Assembly: GCF_900141745.1 (NCBI RefSeq)
Contig: NZ_FSRM01000002.1
Span: 558,001 to 622,000 of the forward strand
Direction: 5' to 3'
DNA: 64,000 bases
Source: Paraburkholderia phenazinium
GTDB lineage: Bacteria; Pseudomonadota; Gammaproteobacteria; Burkholderiales; Burkholderiaceae
The position numbers were made by a program, and so were the translations under genes. Positions 17,851 to 26,478 of the stretch are shown piece by piece. The notes beneath the pieces were generated by a model. It saw nothing but the letters and a program-made list of their open reading frames with translations. It ran no database searches and was not told the origin of the DNA. Positions within the stretch are counted from its first letter, which is position 1. Each line of letters opens with the position of its first letter.

Positions 17851-18684
17851 TCACAGACGGTAGAACGCCGTCGCGTTCGCGCCGAACACCGCTTCGCGTT
17901 CCGCGTCGGATAATCCGCTGAGCAGTGTATTCGCCACCGAATGCCATAGCAGATAGTCACCGTTCAGATCGAGCACCGGCCAATCGCTGCCCCACATCAG
18001 ACGCGCCGGACCAAATGACTTCAGCAGATGGTCGACGTAGGGTTGCAACGTGGCCTCCGTCCAGCCGGACGCGGCCTCAGTCGCAAGCCCGGAGAGTTTG
18101 CAATGGACGTGCGGCAAGCCGGCGAGACGTGTGATGCCGTCGGCCCAACTTTGCCAGCCTTCATGGCCGCCGTCCCGGATCGGCGGCTTGGCGCCGTGAT
18201 CGACCACGATGCGCAGCTTGGGAAAGCGCTTGACGAACATTGCGAGGGCGTCGACATGGCGCGTAAAAATCAGCGCATCGAACGCGAGGTCGTGAGCAAT
18301 CAGCGCTTCGACGGCGGGTGCGAGATCGGGATTGGCAATCCAGTCGTCATCAGCGATGTCTTGCAGCATCGGCCGGATGCCCTTGAATTTCGCGTCACGT
18401 GCGAGTTCAGCGATCAGGGCGGGTGCATCGTTGGACAACATCGGCACCCAGCCGACCACGCCCGCAATCGACGCCTCTTCGCGCGCGAGATCGAGCAGGT
18501 AGCGGGTCTCTTCAACCGTGGGCGCCGCCTGGACGACGACCGTACGCTGCACATCGGCGCGCTCACGCAGCGGGGCGAGATCTTGTGGCCCGAAGGTCCG
18601 GTACAGCGACTTCAGATCGGGCGTCAGCCAGCCATAATCGCCACGGGCCGGATCCCAGTAATGCTGGTGAGCGTCGATGTGCAT
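17851..18684 (-). CDS. Amidohydrolase-family L-fucono-1,5-lactonase
   Basis: This 277-residue TIM-barrel protein opens with MHIDAHQHYWDPARGDYGWL, the metal-binding HxH typical of the COG3618 lactonases. It also carries a VVDHGAKP His, a HCKLSGLA segment and the terminal MWGSDWPVL Asp. These enzymes hydrolyse sugar lactones such as L-fuconolactone to the aldonic acid. The gene starts seven bases after the aldo/keto reductase stop, so the two steps are tightly linked. Confidence 0.9.
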   Translation of the reverse strand: MHIDAHQHYWDPARGDYGWLTPDLKSLYRTFGPQDLAPLRERADVQRTVVVQAAPTVEETRYLLDLAREEASIAGVVGWVPMLSNDAPALIAELARDAKFKGIRPMLQDIADDDWIANPDLAPAVEALIAHDLAFDALIFTRHVDALAMFVKRFPKLRIVVDHGAKPPIRDGGHEGWQSWADGITRLAGLPHVHCKLSGLATEAASGWTEATLQPYVDHLLKSFGPARLMWGSDWPVLDLNGDYLLWHSVANTLLSGLSDAEREAVFGANATAFYRL

Positions 18685-18690
18685 GGGTAG

Positions 18691-19731
18691 TCAATCCTTA
18701 GGCACCGGCGCCCGCGGATCCAGCAGACCTTCGTCGCGCAATGCCGTCCACAGTTCAGCAGGAATCGGGCGGTCGAACGAAGCGACGTTCTCGCGCAATT
18801 CTTCGACACTGCGCGCCCCGGTCAGCACGGTTGCGACGGCTGGGTGAGCGTAGGGAAACTGCAGCGCCGCCGCGGCCAAGGGTACATCGTGCGCGCGGCA
18901 TACGGCTTCGAGCCGCGCCACGCGCTCGATCACTTCTTTGGGCGCAGCGCCATAGTTGAACTTCAGATCCCCTTGAACACCGCGCGCCAGAATGCCCGAG
19001 TTAAATGCTCCGCCTAACAGGATACTTACGCCGCGCGCCTCGCAGGCGGGCAACAGGTCGTCGAGCGTTGCCTGTTCCAGCAACGTATAGCGGCCCGCCA
19101 ACAGCGCGCAGTCGATGTCGAAATCCGCCATCATCTCGAGAACCGCCGCGCCTTCGTTGACACCAAGGCCGACAGCCTTGACCACACCCGCCGAGCGCAA
19201 TTCATCGAGCGCGCGAAAGCCGCCGCCTTCCGTCAGTTGCTTCCAGTAGACCGGATTCTTATCGCCGTGTGTGACACGGCCGATATCATGAATCAGCAGG
19301 ATGTCGATCTCGACGATGCCCAGCCGCTGCTGGCTGTCCTCGAACGAACGCAGGATGCTGTCGTGGGTGTAATCGAAGATGGCCTCGAACGGCAGCGGGT
19401 CTTGCCAGCCTTCGCTGCCGTCATATGGGTTGGTGCGCGGCACAAAGCGCCGTCCGACCTTGGTCGACAGCACATACTGGTCACGTGGATAGCGACGCAG
19501 CGCATCGCCCAGCCGGTGCTCGGCTTTCGTATGGCCGTAATGCGGCGCAGTGTCGAAGAAACGCACGCCTGCGTCCCAGGCTGCGGCAACCGTGGCGAGT
19601 GCCTGTTCTTCCGTCAGATCGTGGTAGAGGCCGCCGAGCGGTGCCGTGCCCAGACCGAGCCCGCTCACCTGCAGATCGCGCCGGCCAATCTGGCGGCGCT
19701 TTACGACGTTTGAATCAATCGCTGCTGTCAT
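18691..19731 (-). CDS. Aldo/keto reductase, probable L-fucose (D-threo-aldose) 1-dehydrogenase
   Basis: This 346-residue protein has the AKR barrel with the catalytic tetrad pattern FFDTAPHYGHTKAEHRLG (Asp, Tyr), LSTKVGRRF (Lys) and LLIHDIGR (His). Family members that cluster with fuconolactonases oxidise C1 of L-fucose, L-galactose or D-arabinose with NAD(P)+. In this operon it would supply the lactone. It follows two intercistronic hairpin repeats that separate it from the dehydratase gene. Confidence 0.87.
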   Translation of the reverse strand: MTAAIDSNVVKRRQIGRRDLQVSGLGLGTAPLGGLYHDLTEEQALATVAAAWDAGVRFFDTAPHYGHTKAEHRLGDALRRYPRDQYVLSTKVGRRFVPRTNPYDGSEGWQDPLPFEAIFDYTHDSILRSFEDSQQRLGIVEIDILLIHDIGRVTHGDKNPVYWKQLTEGGGFRALDELRSAGVVKAVGLGVNEGAAVLEMMADFDIDCALLAGRYTLLEQATLDDLLPACEARGVSILLGGAFNSGILARGVQGDLKFNYGAAPKEVIERVARLEAVCRAHDVPLAAAALQFPYAHPAVATVLTGARSVEELRENVASFDRPIPAELWTALRDEGLLDPRAPVPKD

Positions 19732-19746
19732 GCAGATGTCTCCATT

Positions 19747-19853
19747 GTCGGTCCAAGTTAGCGCTTTAGCGCTTACTTGGACCCCATGCAGTTTTACCGC
19801 GGTCGGTCCGAGTTAGCGCTTTAGCGCTTACTCGCGTCCCATGCAGTTTTAAT
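19747..19853. repeat. Two tandem hairpin repeats, 55-base period, between dehydratase and aldo/keto reductase genes
   Basis: Two copies start at 19747 and 19802. Each holds the core AGTTAGCGCTTTAGCGCTTA and the shared tail CCCATGCAGTTTTA. Within a copy GGTCCAAGT-TAGCGC faces GCGCTT-ACTTGGACC, a long inverted repeat. In the second copy CAAGT/ACTTG becomes CGAGT/ACTCG, so an A-T pair is replaced by a G-C pair. Copy 2 overlaps the dehydratase stop codon. The hairpins would sit in the operon mRNA and could stabilise an upstream segment or tune expression of the downstream genes. No T-run follows, so they are not ordinary terminators. Confidence 0.85.
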
Positions 19854-21171
19854 GCGAAGCGATCTCCACCACCCGCTGCGCAGACCCCGCGCTCGACGGC
19901 AGACACGCCGGGCCAACCGGCTCGAATGTCTTGTACGTCAGGATAAACTCCTGGTGCCCAAGCGTTTCGGACTTCGATGCTACACCTTGCGCCACCGCCA
20001 CCGTCTGCTCGAACACTTCGCGGCCGACTTCTTCCAGCGTGCCACGTCCTTCGAGAATCCGGCCCGCGTCGACATCCATATCACCCGCGAGATTGCGATA
20101 GGTCGCCGGATTCGCACACACCTTGATGACCGGTGAAATGGCCGAGCCCACCACCGATCCGCGTCCGGTCGTGAACAGGATAACGTGCGCTCCGCAGGCG
20201 ATCAGCTCGCCGATCTCGGCATTGTCGCTAATGTTCGGAAAGCCAAAGCGCGGCTCGCCATCCGGCACCACGTCGAGCAGATAAAGGCCGCCGGTCGGCG
20301 GAACATCGCCCGGTTTGATGATGCCGACAATCGGCGACGCCCCGCTCTTCGCGTACGCGCCGAGCGACTTCTCTTCCTGCGTGGTCAACCCGCCGTCTGC
20401 ATTACCCACCGCAAAACTGCCGTGGCCGAGAATCGAGTAGTAGCGCGCGGCCTTCGCCACGCAGGCGACGATTTCATCGCCCAGTTCCGGTCGCGCCGCG
20501 CGGGTTTTCATATGGAACTCGCAGCCCACCAGTTCGCCCGTTTCTTCGAAGATGCAGCTCGAACCGGCCTCGATCAGATGATCGAACGCGCGGCCCACGG
20601 CGGGATTCGCGGTGATGCCGCTGGTTCCGTCCGAACCGCCGCAGATCGTGCCGACCACCAGTTCGCTAAGCGCCATCGGCACGCGTTGTTGCGCCGCCAG
20701 TTGCTTGCGCGCATCGCGTACCCAGTCCACGCCATACTGGATCGTGCTGCGGGTGCCACCCTTTTCCTGGATCGTGAGCACTTCCACGGGCCGGCCGCTC
20801 TCGCGCACCACGTCGACGAGATAGTGCTTGTTCATGCTCTCGCAACCGAGCGACACAAACAGCACCGCGCCCACATTCGGATGCGTAGTGAGCTGCTTGA
20901 GCATCTTTTCCGCATAGCCATTCGGATAGCAGCCGGGAAACCCGATCAGATGAACCGCCGGATCGCGCTCGGCTGCGGGATCATCGAACGCATCGAGCGG
21001 TTCGCGAAACTGTGTGACGATTTCCCGTGCCACGTGATGCGCGCACTCGACGAGATACGCGACCGCAACGACATTGCGGATGCCCTTGCGGCCGTCGCTG
21101 CGCAAATAGCCTTGCAGCATCGGCTGCGTGCCGGCGGTCGTGGAGATCGTTGCTTCGGAAGTGTCAGTCAT
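19849..21171 (-). CDS. UxaA-family (altronate dehydratase large domain) sugar-acid dehydratase
   Basis: This 440-residue protein matches the C-terminal catalytic domain of the UxaA/GarD family. Conserved Cys-bearing segments GFPGCYPNGYAEK, VSLGCESMNKHY and TICGGSDGTSGITANPAVG are present; the family uses iron at such sites. The N-terminal SAF domain is encoded separately just upstream. In this operon it sits where L-fuconate dehydratase is needed, a step more often done by an enolase-superfamily enzyme. The start at 21171 (MTDTSEATIST) is preferred; the longer frame covers the intergenic gap. Substrate is inferred from context. Confidence 0.85.
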   Translation of the reverse strand: MTDTSEATISTTAGTQPMLQGYLRSDGRKGIRNVVAVAYLVECAHHVAREIVTQFREPLDAFDDPAAERDPAVHLIGFPGCYPNGYAEKMLKQLTTHPNVGAVLFVSLGCESMNKHYLVDVVRESGRPVEVLTIQEKGGTRSTIQYGVDWVRDARKQLAAQQRVPMALSELVVGTICGGSDGTSGITANPAVGRAFDHLIEAGSSCIFEETGELVGCEFHMKTRAARPELGDEIVACVAKAARYYSILGHGSFAVGNADGGLTTQEEKSLGAYAKSGASPIVGIIKPGDVPPTGGLYLLDVVPDGEPRFGFPNISDNAEIGELIACGAHVILFTTGRGSVVGSAISPVIKVCANPATYRNLAGDMDVDAGRILEGRGTLEEVGREVFEQTVAVAQGVASKSETLGHQEFILTYKTFEPVGPACLPSSAGSAQRVVEIASH

Positions 21172-21199
21172 GATCGTTCCAGCGCGGTATTGCACCGCA

Positions 21200-21523
21200 T
21201 CAATGATGCACGAACTCGTGACCTGCATCGTGCGTGTACGTGGGCAGGTAGTCGCTTTCGAGGTTGTGGGTATGAAGATGTTCGCCGCGCGCAACGGCTC
21301 CGGTCACGTGGCCGATGACCGCGCCGTAGCGCAGCACCTTGTCGTCTTTCGCCAGCGCGCCGCGTGCGACTTTGTGACCAAGCTCGATCGTCTTGGCGAG
21401 CGTGACGCGCTCGCCTTCGATCTCAAGCTCGGTGCCGGCTTCGAGCCGCGCCCCTGCAATCAGGCAGTTGTCCTGCGGACTTAGCAGGATCAGGCGGGCG
21501 TCGGTATGCGATGGGCTGCTCAA
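21200..21523 (-). CDS. SAF-domain subunit of UxaA-family dehydratase
   Basis: This 107-residue protein is a stand-alone SAF domain (ILLSPQDNCLIAGARLEAGTEL, KTIELGHKVARGALAKDDKVLRYG, IGHVTGAVARGEHLHTHNLES), the N-terminal part of altronate and galactarate dehydratases. The GHKVA and GEHLHTHN motifs match the family. It precedes the large subunit gene by 28 bases, so the two should form one split enzyme. Confidence 0.9.
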   Translation of the reverse strand: MSSPSHTDARLILLSPQDNCLIAGARLEAGTELEIEGERVTLAKTIELGHKVARGALAKDDKVLRYGAVIGHVTGAVARGEHLHTHNLESDYLPTYTHDAGHEFVHH

Positions 21524-21547
21524 AATTGTCTCCGCAATGGGTCCGTT

Positions 21548-22591
21548 TTAGTTCTGGCCTTCGCCGCTCGCGAGGCGCGCCACCATCAGCGAGCCGAGAA
21601 TAATGGCGCCGTAGATGGCCTGAATCCAGAACGACGGCACTTGTGCGAGCGTCAGCAGGTTTTGCACGACACCCAGCAATAGTACGCCGGATAGCGCGCC
21701 GAGCATCGTGCCCTTGCCGCCGTCGAGCGAAATGCCGCCGATCACTGCCGCCGCGAACACGGTAAAGATCATGCCGTTGCCCTGATTCGCGTTGATCGCG
21801 CCAACGTAGCCGGTGACGATCAGGCCGCCAAGCGACGCCAGCACGCTGCCCAGCACGAACACGCCCCACGTAATGCGTTCGACGCGAATTCCGGCCGCGC
21901 GCGCCGCTTCCGGATTGCCGCCGATCGCATACAGCGCACGCCCAACACGATGGTAGCGCAGCATGAACGCAGCGACAGCGAAGGCCACTGCGGCGAGCCA
22001 CACGGAGACAGGCAGCCCCAGCACGATCGTGGTGGCGAGGGTGAAGAACGACGGCGGCATATCGAACAGCGTGCCGCCCTTGGTGGCGCCCACGAGCATG
22101 CCGCGCAGCACAATCAGCATCGCGAGCGTGACGATGAACGCATTGAGCCGTAAGCGCACCACCAGAAAGCCGTTGATAAAACCAATCGCCGCGCCGACGA
22201 CGAGAATCGCCAGCAAGCCTGCCGCGGCCGGCCATTGCCAGCCAAAACCGGCGGACGCCGCCGGCATAACGAGCATCGCGCCGACAGCGGGCGCAATCCC
22301 CACCGTCGACTCGAGCGACAGATCGAACTTGCCGGTCAGCACGATCAGCGATTCGGCGAGCACGACGAGCGCGAGCGCCGCGGAGGCCCCAAGCACGCTG
22401 ATCAGATTCGCCCTGGTCAAGAAACTCGGGCTGACGAAAGCACCTATCACAAGCAGTAAAGCAAGCGCGGGCAGCAACGCGAGGTCGCGCAGACGCGCGA
22501 GCTCGATCCGCGCCCGGCGGCTGCGCGCGGCAGGCGCGCCGGCCGCTCCTTGAGCCGTAGCGAATGCAGGGCTAGGCACACTATTCTTCAT
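21548..22591 (-). CDS. Sugar ABC transporter permease (RbsC type)
   Basis: This 347-residue membrane protein has eight or more hydrophobic helices and the BPD_transp_2 signature (AIGGNPEAARAAGIRVERI, GYVGAINANQGNGMIF, GGISLDGGKGTMLGALSG). It would form the membrane channel of the importer. The ATG at 22591 has GAAGGAG nine bases upstream and overlaps the ATPase gene by 11 bases. Confidence 0.92.
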   Translation of the reverse strand: MKNSVPSPAFATAQGAAGAPAARSRRARIELARLRDLALLPALALLLVIGAFVSPSFLTRANLISVLGASAALALVVLAESLIVLTGKFDLSLESTVGIAPAVGAMLVMPAASAGFGWQWPAAAGLLAILVVGAAIGFINGFLVVRLRLNAFIVTLAMLIVLRGMLVGATKGGTLFDMPPSFFTLATTIVLGLPVSVWLAAVAFAVAAFMLRYHRVGRALYAIGGNPEAARAAGIRVERITWGVFVLGSVLASLGGLIVTGYVGAINANQGNGMIFTVFAAAVIGGISLDGGKGTMLGALSGVLLLGVVQNLLTLAQVPSFWIQAIYGAIILGSLMVARLASGEGQN

Positions 22592-24128
22592 GGAGACTGA
22601 CTCCTTCAACGGATGCGATCAGGTCGTGGTCCTGCCAACCCGCGGGAAATTCGGCCGCGACGCGGCCACGAAACATGACCAGCACGCGGTCACAGGTACG
22701 CAAATCATCGAGTTCGCCCGAGACCACGAGCACCGCTTTGCCCTCTTCACGCACACGGTCCACGACAGACAGCAGCGCTTCCTTCGATTTCACGTCGACG
22801 CCGGCGGTGGGGTCGATTAGCACGAGGACGTTCGGATCAGTCGCCAAGGCGCGCGCCATCACGACCTTTTGCTGATTGCCACCGGACAGGCCCGATACGA
22901 CGTGCTCAGGACCCGGCGTGACGATGCCGAGCGCCTCGATCATCTTCTGGCCGAACGCGTTCTTCTTTGCGGGCGAGGCGAGACCAAACTTGCCGAGCAG
23001 GCGCGTGATCGTCATCGAGGCGTTTTCCGCAACCGATTGCGTCAGCACCAGGCCTTCGTGATGCCGGTCTTTCGGCACGCAGCCGATACCGGCCGCCAGC
23101 GCCGCCGGCACGTCACCACGCGGCAACGACTTACCTGCTACGCGAATGTCGCCACGGGTCGGCGAACGCAACCCTGCGATCGCTTCCGCGACACTAGTGC
23201 GGCCGCTACTCGTCGCGCCAGTCAAACCGATGACCTCGCCGCGCTTCACCGTGAACGACACGTCTTCGTAATCGGCGCCGCCGAGACCCGCGACTTCCAG
23301 CGCCACATTCGTATCGGCCGGTAGTGGCTCGCGCGAAGCAGCGTCGGCGACTGCAAGGCCGCCACGCTCGCCGGTCATGGCTTCGATCAACTGCTCGCGC
23401 GGCAACGCAGAAACCGGCGCGCTGACGATATGCCGCGCATCGCGCAACACCGTCACCGCCTGGCAGATCTCGTACACCTCCTGCAAATGGTGCGAGATAA
23501 ACAGGAATGTCACGCCTTCGCGCTGCAACTCGGTGATGCGGCGAAACAGGCGTTTGATTTCATCGCCGTCGAGCTGCGCGGTCGGCTCGTCGAGAATGAT
23601 GAAGCGCGCGCCATACGACAGCGCCCGCGCAATCTCCACCAGTTGACGTGCCTCGACGCTCAGATCGCCCGCGCGCGCATCTTCGCGCACGTCGATCTTC
23701 CAGTGATCGAGCAGTTCACGCGCGTCGCGGCGCATGGCCTGCCAGTCGATCATGCCGCGCCGTTCAGGCTGACGGTTGATGAACAGATTCTCCGCGACGC
23801 TGAGGTCGCGGATGATCGTGGAATGCTGATAGACGCAGGCCACACGCTCGCGCCAGGCATCGCGGTCGGCGAGCGAAGGCGCCGGCGCGCCGCCGAAGCG
23901 CACCTCGCCGGTATCCGGCTTGCGCAGGCCGGTGAGGATCGACACCAGCGTCGATTTCCCGGCCCCGTTCCGCCCGACGAGTGCATGCGACTCGCCAGGC
24001 ATCACGCGGATGCTCACGTCGTTCAGTGCGGCGTACGAGCCGAAGCGCTTGGTCACCTCCAGCGCTTCGACCATCGCCTGGCCAGAGGCAGCCGCCGCAA
24101 CGCCAGGCGCGTGCATGAGCTCGCTCAT
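22581..24128 (-). CDS. Sugar ABC transporter ATPase with two nucleotide-binding domains (RbsA type)
   Basis: This 515-residue protein has two ABC cassettes. The first has Walker A GRNGAGKST, Walker B FIILDEPTAQLD and the switch SHHLQEV; the second has the family-typical degenerate Walker A GATSSGRTS and the signature LSGGNQQKVVMARAL. RbsA-type ATPases energise CUT2 sugar importers. The ATG overlaps the stop of the binding-protein gene as ATGA. Confidence 0.93.
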   Translation of the reverse strand: MSELMHAPGVAAAASGQAMVEALEVTKRFGSYAALNDVSIRVMPGESHALVGRNGAGKSTLVSILTGLRKPDTGEVRFGGAPAPSLADRDAWRERVACVYQHSTIIRDLSVAENLFINRQPERRGMIDWQAMRRDARELLDHWKIDVREDARAGDLSVEARQLVEIARALSYGARFIILDEPTAQLDGDEIKRLFRRITELQREGVTFLFISHHLQEVYEICQAVTVLRDARHIVSAPVSALPREQLIEAMTGERGGLAVADAASREPLPADTNVALEVAGLGGADYEDVSFTVKRGEVIGLTGATSSGRTSVAEAIAGLRSPTRGDIRVAGKSLPRGDVPAALAAGIGCVPKDRHHEGLVLTQSVAENASMTITRLLGKFGLASPAKKNAFGQKMIEALGIVTPGPEHVVSGLSGGNQQKVVMARALATDPNVLVLIDPTAGVDVKSKEALLSVVDRVREEGKAVLVVSGELDDLRTCDRVLVMFRGRVAAEFPAGWQDHDLIASVEGVSLHEE

Positions 24129-25174
24129 TTGACCGTATTGCCCCACAGGTTCTTGTCGTCGACATTCGCCTTCGTCACGAGCGGCGCAGGCAACTGATCT
24201 TCCAGCATGCCCGGCGCGATCTGGATGATCGTGCTGCCGTGATCGGTCGGACCCGGCTTGAAGGTCTGTCCGGCGAGCGCGGCCTTGATGTAGAACAGGC
24301 CGTACTTCGCGTACAGGTCAGCCGGTTGCGAAACGGTGGCGTCGATCTCACCCTTGCGGATCGCCTCGAACTCTTGCGGAATGCCATCGTTGCTGACAAT
24401 CACGACGTGTTTCGCGTCACCCACCGGAAACAGCATCTGCTTGCGGCGCAGCGTCTGCAAAGTCGGCGACAGATAAACCCCGCCTGCCTGCATATAGATC
24501 GCTTTCACGTCCGGGTTGGCGGTCAACAGGCTGTCGAGCGCGGTGGCCGCGACGTCGCCCTTCCACGCGGCCGGAATTTCCAGCAGCGACAGCGACGGGT
24601 AATGCTTCAGGCATGTGCGGAACGCTTCAGAACGGTCACGGCCGTTCACCGACGCCAGATCGCCCTCGATCTGCACGACCTTGCCGGACTTCACATGCTC
24701 GCCGATGTACTTGCAGGCCATCTCGCCGTACGCGTGATTGTCGGCGCGGACCACCATCGCGACCTTGCCTTGGGTCGGCGCGACGTCTACGGCCACCACC
24801 GGCACGTTCTTGGCGGACGCGGCGTCGAGCGCCCGGCTGATCGCAGCCGAATCCAGCGGCCCGACGACGATGCCCTTCGCACCCAGATTCAGGATGTTGT
24901 TCATATCGGTGATCTGCTGCGCAGGGTCACCGTTGGAATTGACCGGCGCGAGGATGTCGAGCCCGCTTTGCTTCGCGTAGACGGGCAGGTAGTTGTTGTA
25001 CGACTGCCAGAACGGCGAGGTGAGGAGCGGCAGATCGAGGCCGATCTTGCCCGAATCGGCAGCGCGGGCCGCGCCGCTCGTCACCAGGCCGGCCACGCAT
25101 GCGGCCGCTACCCCAACTGATAAAGCGCCACGAATGAAGCGGTGGGCCGCGCGCGGCCCCTTAGCGAACGTCAT
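24125..25174 (-). CDS. Periplasmic sugar-binding protein of the ABC importer
   Basis: This 349-residue protein begins with a signal peptide (GALSVGVAAACVAGLVTSGAARA) and continues as a periplasmic_binding 4 (RbsB-type) fold: IGLDLPLLTSPFWQSYNNYL, NLGAKGIVVGPLDSAAIS, VVAVDVAPTQGKVAMVVRADN and the hinge region VSNDGIPQEF. It is the first gene of the operon and sets the transported sugar, probably L-fucose or a stereochemical relative. Confidence 0.92.
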   Translation of the reverse strand: MTFAKGPRAAHRFIRGALSVGVAAACVAGLVTSGAARAADSGKIGLDLPLLTSPFWQSYNNYLPVYAKQSGLDILAPVNSNGDPAQQITDMNNILNLGAKGIVVGPLDSAAISRALDAASAKNVPVVAVDVAPTQGKVAMVVRADNHAYGEMACKYIGEHVKSGKVVQIEGDLASVNGRDRSEAFRTCLKHYPSLSLLEIPAAWKGDVAATALDSLLTANPDVKAIYMQAGGVYLSPTLQTLRRKQMLFPVGDAKHVVIVSNDGIPQEFEAIRKGEIDATVSQPADLYAKYGLFYIKAALAGQTFKPGPTDHGSTIIQIAPGMLEDQLPAPLVTKANVDDKNLWGNTVK

Positions 25175-25264
25175 GTCTTGTCTCCTGATAGGTGTTGTTG
25201 AACTACCCCGCCGCTCCGCTCAGCGGCCGGCGTATCGCCCTGCGCGTTCTTCGTTCTTATCGAT

Positions 25265-25288
25265 ATTGGTGCACGACAATTCACCAAT
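25265..25288. promoter_or_regulatory. Inverted repeat between the sugar operon and its IclR regulator
   Basis: ATTGGTG at 25265-25271 and CACCAAT at 25282-25288 form a perfect inverted repeat with a 10-base spacer. A looser one (ATTATTCAT/ATGCATCAT) follows at 25294-25313. The intergenic region 25175-25483 is the only divergent control region of this cluster, so one of these is a candidate IclR operator. Confidence 0.45.
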
Positions 25289-25483
25289 GAACGTATTATT
25301 CATATATGCATCATTCGAAGTCAAGGCATGTCCGGTGTAACAGCCGTCCGTACTTTCCCTGGCCGCACGCGCCAATTGCGCTCTACACTCACGCGCCAGA
25401 TGACAATGAAACCTGCACTGCTTTGCATGGGAGCGGCGTGAGCACTAAAGCGCCAACTCAGGTCGACACATGGAACTCCACCG

Positions 25484-26275
25484 ATGATGGATGCGGAAGA
25501 AAGAGACGACGCCGACCGTTACCGGGCGCCCGCGCTGGACAAGGGGCTCGATATCCTCGAACTGCTGGCCGAGCAGAAAGATGGATTGACGCGCGCCGAG
25601 ATCACCAAGCTGCTGGGACGTAATGCGAGCGAGATGTACCGGATGCTCGAGCGGCTGGTCGCCCGTCAATATGTGGTGCGTTCGGCGGGGGGCGACCGCT
25701 ATTCGCTGAGCCTGAAGCTGTATGCGCTTGCGCACCGGCACCCGCCGATGAACCGGCTGATCTACGAAGCGCTGCCGCTGATGCAGCGTTTCTCAGACCG
25801 CGCGGAGCAGTCGTGTCACCTGGTGGTGTACGACCGCGGCAATCTTCTGGTGATTGCGCAGGTGGACGGTCCAGGCACGTGGGGGATGTCGGTGCGGCTC
25901 GGTTCGCGGGTCGGTCTCATCGATACCGGCTCGGGCCGCGTCATGCTGGCTTTCCAGACCGCCGAGCAGCGCGCCCATATGCTCGCCGAGCATACGAAGG
26001 TGAAAGGCGAAGTGACGATCGACGAGGAAGCGCTCGAGGCGACCTGCGAGCGGATCCGCACGGCAGGGTTCTCGCAAAAAGACAGCCAGCAGATCTTCGG
26101 CGTCACCGATGTCACGTTCCCCATCCTCGGGCCGTCCGGGCAGGCGATTGCCGTGCTGACCTGTCCGTACCTGCGGCGTATCGACGAATACGTCGCGCCC
26201 GCGCTCGACGCAGCGACCGCGATGCTGCGAGAAACTGTCGCGGCGCTGTCGATGTATCGCGAAGAAGCGAGCTAG
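25484..26275 (+). CDS. IclR-family transcription regulator of the sugar operon
   Basis: This 263-residue protein has an N-terminal winged helix-turn-helix (ALDKGLDILELLAEQKDGLTRAEI, GRNASEMYRMLERLVARQYVV) and the IclR effector domain (CHLVVYDRGNLLVIAQVDGPGTWGMSVRLG, LIDTGSGRVMLAF, FSQKDSQQIFGVTDVTFPILG). It is divergent from the ABC and sugar-acid operon and probably controls it in response to a pathway intermediate. The start codon is one of two adjacent ATGs with a weak ribosome-binding site. Confidence 0.9.
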   Translation: MMDAEERDDADRYRAPALDKGLDILELLAEQKDGLTRAEITKLLGRNASEMYRMLERLVARQYVVRSAGGDRYSLSLKLYALAHRHPPMNRLIYEALPLMQRFSDRAEQSCHLVVYDRGNLLVIAQVDGPGTWGMSVRLGSRVGLIDTGSGRVMLAFQTAEQRAHMLAEHTKVKGEVTIDEEALEATCERIRTAGFSQKDSQQIFGVTDVTFPILGPSGQAIAVLTCPYLRRIDEYVAPALDAATAMLRETVAALSMYREEAS

Positions 26276-26478
26276 CATCCCCCACCGGCCTGGCCTGGCA
26301 ATATTTGACAGTCTCAGGGATGCGGCACGTCAGCCGATCGCGGGGCTCGCGCGTTTTATCAGGGTCGCGCTCATGCGCGTACAAAAACCGCAGCATGCAC
26401 GGCTCTCTAGCAGGCCGGATTGTCTGCGCCTCCCCGATGAACGCGGCGATGCCGCGGCAGGTCAACAGGATCAAAACG

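Noticed and set aside
20185..21318. Plus-strand open frame of 377 codons opposite the UxaA-type dehydratase
   Set aside because: Antisense shadow; the dehydratase motifs lie on the minus strand in a consistent operon.
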